Origin: JAMXLO01 sp046735215
Lineage (GTDB): Bacteria > Pseudomonadota > Alphaproteobacteria > Acetobacterales > Acetobacteraceae
Assembly (NCBI GenBank): GCA_046735215.1
Contig: JBKPSV010000230.1
Span: forward strand, 1-23,439
Direction of reading: 5' to 3'
Length of the DNA: 23,439 nucleotides
Shown: positions 20,529 through 23,439 of the stretch, in pieces
How the letters are laid out: every line of letters begins with the position of its first letter
Numbering within the stretch: position 1 is the first letter of the stretch
Position numbers and translations under genes: made by a program
Notes under the pieces: model-generated
Databases searched by the model: none
Seen by the model: the letters and a program-made list of their open reading frames with translations, nothing else
Told to the model about the DNA's origin: nothing

Positions 20529-22748
20529 ATGAGACCGACCGTCGCCTGGCTGAGCGGGTTCGCGCCGCTCGCGGTTGTTCTCGCGCGCCATGCACTCCTC
20601 TCTCGGCGCACTTATTCCCTCGAGCAGCGGCTCGCGATGCTGCCGCGGCGCGACCTCCCCCTTGAGCAGCCGGTGGTGGTGCACTGGAACGACCACCAGG
20701 TGCCCCATATCGAGGCGCGTAGCGATCGCGATCTTGCTGTCACGCTAGGGCTTGTGCACGCGCATCTTCGTCTTGGCCAGATCGAACTGATGCGACGCCT
20801 CGCCCAGGGGCGTGTATCCGAGATGATCGGCCCCGTCGGCATCGAGATCGACCGGCTGATGTGCACGCTGGATGTTGGCCGCGCGGTTTCCGCCATTCTG
20901 GCCGAAATGCCGTCCACCACACGGGACTGGCTGGAAGCGTTCGTGGTCGGATTGAACCACCACATCGAACACGTCCGGCCGCTGCCCGCGGAGTTCAAAC
21001 CATTCGACCTGCGTCCCGAACCATGGTCTGCCGCCGATGTTCTCACCCTGGGCCGCCTGGCCAGCGCCGATGTCGGCTGGATCCCCTGCTTCCAGTTGCT
21101 AAAATTTCGCCGCGACCCCGACTGGCCGCAGTTCTGGCGCAAACTGCTCACCGTCGACGGCTTGACGTGCGGGACAGGTGAACGAGACTCGGCCGCAACG
21201 TCGCTCATGCGGTCAGGCAGCAATTCCTTGGTTATCGCCGCGTCCCGCACTGCAAGTGGCGCCCCGATGCTCGCCAGTGATCCGCACCTCGGGATCACGT
21301 TGCCGAACGCCTGGATGCTTGCGGCGTGCCGTTCGCCATCGTTCCAGGCCTCAGGGTTGATGCTGCCTGGCCTGCCGTTCGTGGCACTGGGCCGCAATCC
21401 CTGGATGGCCTGGGGCGGCACCAGCCTGCATGCCTCCAGCAGCGAATTGGTCACGGTGCCAGCCGACGAAGTGCCGCACCTCCAGGAACGCCGGGCAGAA
21501 CTTAAAGTGCGCTGGGGGCGCAAACGCAGGATCCGCATTCGCGAAAGCCGATGGGGTCCGATCGTGTCGGACATCGGACTACTCGATGCAGGCAGCGAAA
21601 CGCTGGCACTGCGTTGGATGGGGCATCTGCGATCCGACGAGAGCACAGCCATGCTGGCAGCCAATCGCGCCCACAGTTGGGACGAATTCCGCGCGGCATT
21701 CCGCGGTTTCGCCATTCCCGGGCAGAACATGCTGTGTGCAACGTCCTCCGCCCGTATCGGCCGACTTATGGCCGTGCGTGTGCCGCGGCGAAGCCAGCGG
21801 ATGAGCGAGGACATTGTGGTCCAACCGATGTCCGACGACGGCTGGGATGCGCCGGTGGGAAGCGCAGAGCTGCCCCAGAAGTTCGATCCCGACGTTGGGT
21901 TCATCACCTCCGCCAATGAACGACCCGAGCATTGCGGCGCACTGGTCGGTGACCTGTTCTCAACAGGAGATCGAAAGCAGCGGCTAGACGAGCTGCTGTC
22001 GAGGATGGATCGTGTGTCGTTCGACGCGGTGGCCCGAATTCAGCGGGATACGTTCTGGCAGCCATCGCGTGAGCAATGCCGGCAGCTTCTTGCCTGGCTG
22101 GAGAACCCCAGGCTTGGCACCCGGCAGCGCCGCTTCGTGGCCACTGTTTCGGCATGGGACGGCTGCTACGCCAGCGATTCGCGTGGTGCCCTCGCATTCG
22201 AACTGTGGTGCTACTATTTGGCGCGGCTGCTCGTGCCGGCGCGGCGCTGGGCAATATACAGCGCGTCCTGGGGAACGCGGCGCCTCATTTGGGACGATAT
22301 ACAGTCAGCCGATCCGCCGCGCAGGAACCGCGCCGTGCGCGACGCGCTGCGCAAGGCAGCCAATGCCACCGGTGCCCGGGAAACCTGGGGAGACCGCCAC
22401 AGGCTCCGCCTGGGCCATCCGCTGGCGCGGGTGCCTGTATTCGGTCGCGCTTGGAATTTTACCGACCTGCCGTCGGGCGGCGGCGCCGACACGCTGATGA
22501 AGACGGCACACAAGCTGACGCACCGCAGACACGCTGCCACCTATGGTTCGATGGCGCGGCATATTTCCGATCTTTCGGACATCGACCGCAATTACTTCGT
22601 GCTGCTGGGCGGACAGGACGGCTGGCTCGGCAGCACGACCTTTCTCGATCAGGTCGCATTGTGGCAGCAAGGCAAGTACATCACGCTGCCACTGCGCGCC
22701 GAGACGGCGCGCGCAACCTACCGGCACGTCACGCGGCTCGAACCGTGA
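20529..22748 (+). CDS. Penicillin acylase family protein (Ntn hydrolase)
   Basis: This 739-residue protein belongs to the penicillin amidase family (S45), which hydrolyses amide bonds of N-acylated compounds after self-cleavage of a precursor into two chains around a new N-terminal Ser. The first 25 residues (VAWLSGFAPLAVVLA) form a hydrophobic signal peptide or anchor, so export to the periplasm is likely. The alpha part covers about 45-215. The nucleophile is Ser231 in RSGSNSLVIAASRTASGAPMLASDPHLG. FVALGRNPWMAWGGTSL (284-300) is the oxyanion region, where Ser299 seems to replace the usual Asn. VGFITSANERP keeps the later conserved Asn. Starts: ATG 20529, or TTG 20520; neither has a good Shine-Dalgarno sequence, and a stop at 20499 bounds the frame. 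It is coupled by a 4-nt overlap to the GH3-family gene. Substrate unknown; N-acyl amino acid or acyl-homoserine lactone are options. Confidence 0.85.
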   Translation: MRPTVAWLSGFAPLAVVLARHALLSRRTYSLEQRLAMLPRRDLPLEQPVVVHWNDHQVPHIEARSDRDLAVTLGLVHAHLRLGQIELMRRLAQGRVSEMIGPVGIEIDRLMCTLDVGRAVSAILAEMPSTTRDWLEAFVVGLNHHIEHVRPLPAEFKPFDLRPEPWSAADVLTLGRLASADVGWIPCFQLLKFRRDPDWPQFWRKLLTVDGLTCGTGERDSAATSLMRSGSNSLVIAASRTASGAPMLASDPHLGITLPNAWMLAACRSPSFQASGLMLPGLPFVALGRNPWMAWGGTSLHASSSELVTVPADEVPHLQERRAELKVRWGRKRRIRIRESRWGPIVSDIGLLDAGSETLALRWMGHLRSDESTAMLAANRAHSWDEFRAAFRGFAIPGQNMLCATSSARIGRLMAVRVPRRSQRMSEDIVVQPMSDDGWDAPVGSAELPQKFDPDVGFITSANERPEHCGALVGDLFSTGDRKQRLDELLSRMDRVSFDAVARIQRDTFWQPSREQCRQLLAWLENPRLGTRQRRFVATVSAWDGCYASDSRGALAFELWCYYLARLLVPARRWAIYSASWGTRRLIWDDIQSADPPRRNRAVRDALRKAANATGARETWGDRHRLRLGHPLARVPVFGRAWNFTDLPSGGGADTLMKTAHKLTHRRHAATYGSMARHISDLSDIDRNYFVLLGGQDGWLGSTTFLDQVALWQQGKYITLPLRAETARATYRHVTRLEP

Positions 22749-23439
22749 CCACCGGCGTGCCAATCGATGCGACGCCACTGCTGCGTCGCTACGCTCGATA
22801 CCGCCTCACACAGTTGGCGCGGCAAGACTCTGTCGCAGAACAACAACGTCAGTTGCTGCGCCTGGTGCATCGCGCGCGCAACACGCGCTTCGGCCGCGAC
22901 CATGACTTCGCGTCCATGCGGTCGGTGCGCGATTTTCAGGACCGGGTCAGGCTGCGGCGCTACGAGGACATGTGGCAGACCTATTGGCAGCCGAGTTTCC
23001 CCCGGCTGGTAGACTGCACCTGGCCCGGGACCATCCCATTCTTCGCCCTCTCTTCCGGAACGACCAGCGGAACCACCAAACATATCCCCTGCTCGACTGA
23101 GATGACTCGCGCGAACACGTGGGCTGCGATCGAAATCCTGGTGCACCACATAGCAAACCGGCCGCAAAGCCGTGTCCTCGGTGGCAAGAGCTTCATGCTC
23201 GGTGGCAGCACCGATCTGACGGAACTTGCGCCAGGCATACGCGCCGGCGATCTGAGCGGCATTGCCTCAAGCCAAGTTCCCTGGTGGGCACAACGCTTTT
23301 CGTTCCCCCCGCGTGAGCTCGCACTGATCGCGGACTGGGAAGAGAAGGTGGAGAAACTCGCGCGTGCCTGTCCGCAGCAGGATATTCGCACGATCAGCGG
23401 CACACCGAGTTGGCTGCTGATCTTCTTCGAGCGGTTATT
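22745..23439 (+). CDS. GH3-family acyl-acid amido synthetase (partial, runs off the right edge)
   Basis: The frame is open from a GTG at 22745 to the end of the window (231 codons), so about 40 percent of a protein of usually 500-600 residues is present. It is an adenylate-forming enzyme of the GH3 family (named from plant auxin-responsive proteins), which activates a carboxylic acid with ATP and joins it to an amine, usually an amino acid. The ATP-binding P-loop FALSSGTTSGTTKHIP is at residues about 100-115, with the SSGTTSGTTK core at 103-112. ITISGTPSWLLIFFERL-like wording (215-231) is the typical GH3 segment after the first subdomain. The early helix LLRLVHRARNTRFGRDHDF is also family-typical. 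GTG overlaps the acylase stop as GTGA, so the two are translationally coupled. Bacterial members rarely have known substrates. The family is well supported, the substrate unknown. Confidence 0.87.
   Translation, partial: MTTGVPIDATPLLRRYARYRLTQLARQDSVAEQQRQLLRLVHRARNTRFGRDHDFASMRSVRDFQDRVRLRRYEDMWQTYWQPSFPRLVDCTWPGTIPFFALSSGTTSGTTKHIPCSTEMTRANTWAAIEILVHHIANRPQSRVLGGKSFMLGGSTDLTELAPGIRAGDLSGIASSQVPWWAQRFSFPPRELALIADWEEKVEKLARACPQQDIRTISGTPSWLLIFFERL

Noticed and set aside
20612..21916. 434-codon open frame antisense to the acylase gene
   Set aside because: High GC makes long antisense frames common; the wording is arginine/serine-rich and lacks any domain, while the sense frame has clear S45 motifs.

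Overview
The window is GC-rich, densely coded bacterial chromosome from an alphaproteobacterium, most likely a sphingomonad. I base this on the MinCDE wording, the gene content of the trehalose/alpha-glucan operon, and a GGAAC-N16-TGTT promoter typical of the alphaproteobacterial stress sigma factor EcfG. This is an inference from protein style, not a database match. I see no insertion sequence, phage gene, tRNA, rRNA or CRISPR array. Twelve complete genes and one gene cut by the right edge are supported.

Layout. 1-208: non-coding, with one strong inverted repeat and no recognised gene. 209-1111: two small tail-to-tail genes, an antibiotic-biosynthesis-monooxygenase-fold protein (+) and an isochorismatase-like cysteine hydrolase (-). 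1112-1246: divergent spacer with two DnaA-box-like sequences exactly 21 bp apart. 1247-3063: minC-minD-minE (+), the division-site selection operon. 3077-20234: a seven-gene minus-strand operon of about 17 kb, transcribed glgE, treS-mak fusion, glgB, glgX, treZ, malQ, treY, with junctions of -4 to +9 nt. 20235-20528: divergent regulatory spacer with an EcfG-type promoter and a 10-bp hairpin in the glgE leader. 20529-23439: a penicillin-acylase-family Ntn hydrolase (+) overlapping by 4 nt a GH3-family acyl-amide synthetase (+) that runs off the window.

How the genes work together. The operon encodes a closed trehalose/alpha-glucan loop. TreS isomerises trehalose to maltose. Its fused kinase domain makes maltose 1-phosphate, and GlgE polymerises this into alpha-1,4-glucan, which GlgB branches. 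On the way back, GlgX debranches the glucan, MalQ re-sizes the chains, TreY turns the reducing end into a trehalose unit and TreZ releases free trehalose. No glgC, glgA, glgP or otsAB is in the window, so glucan here could be made without ADP-glucose. The stress promoter suggests osmotic or desiccation control.

The most unusual points are: (1) GlgE carries an extra N-terminal region of about 435 residues that reads as a second GH13 barrel with both main catalytic acids replaced; (2) an amide-bond hydrolase and an ATP-dependent amide-bond synthetase are translationally coupled at the right edge, a possible small-molecule conjugation/deconjugation system of unknown substrate; (3) paired DnaA-like boxes lie before minC.
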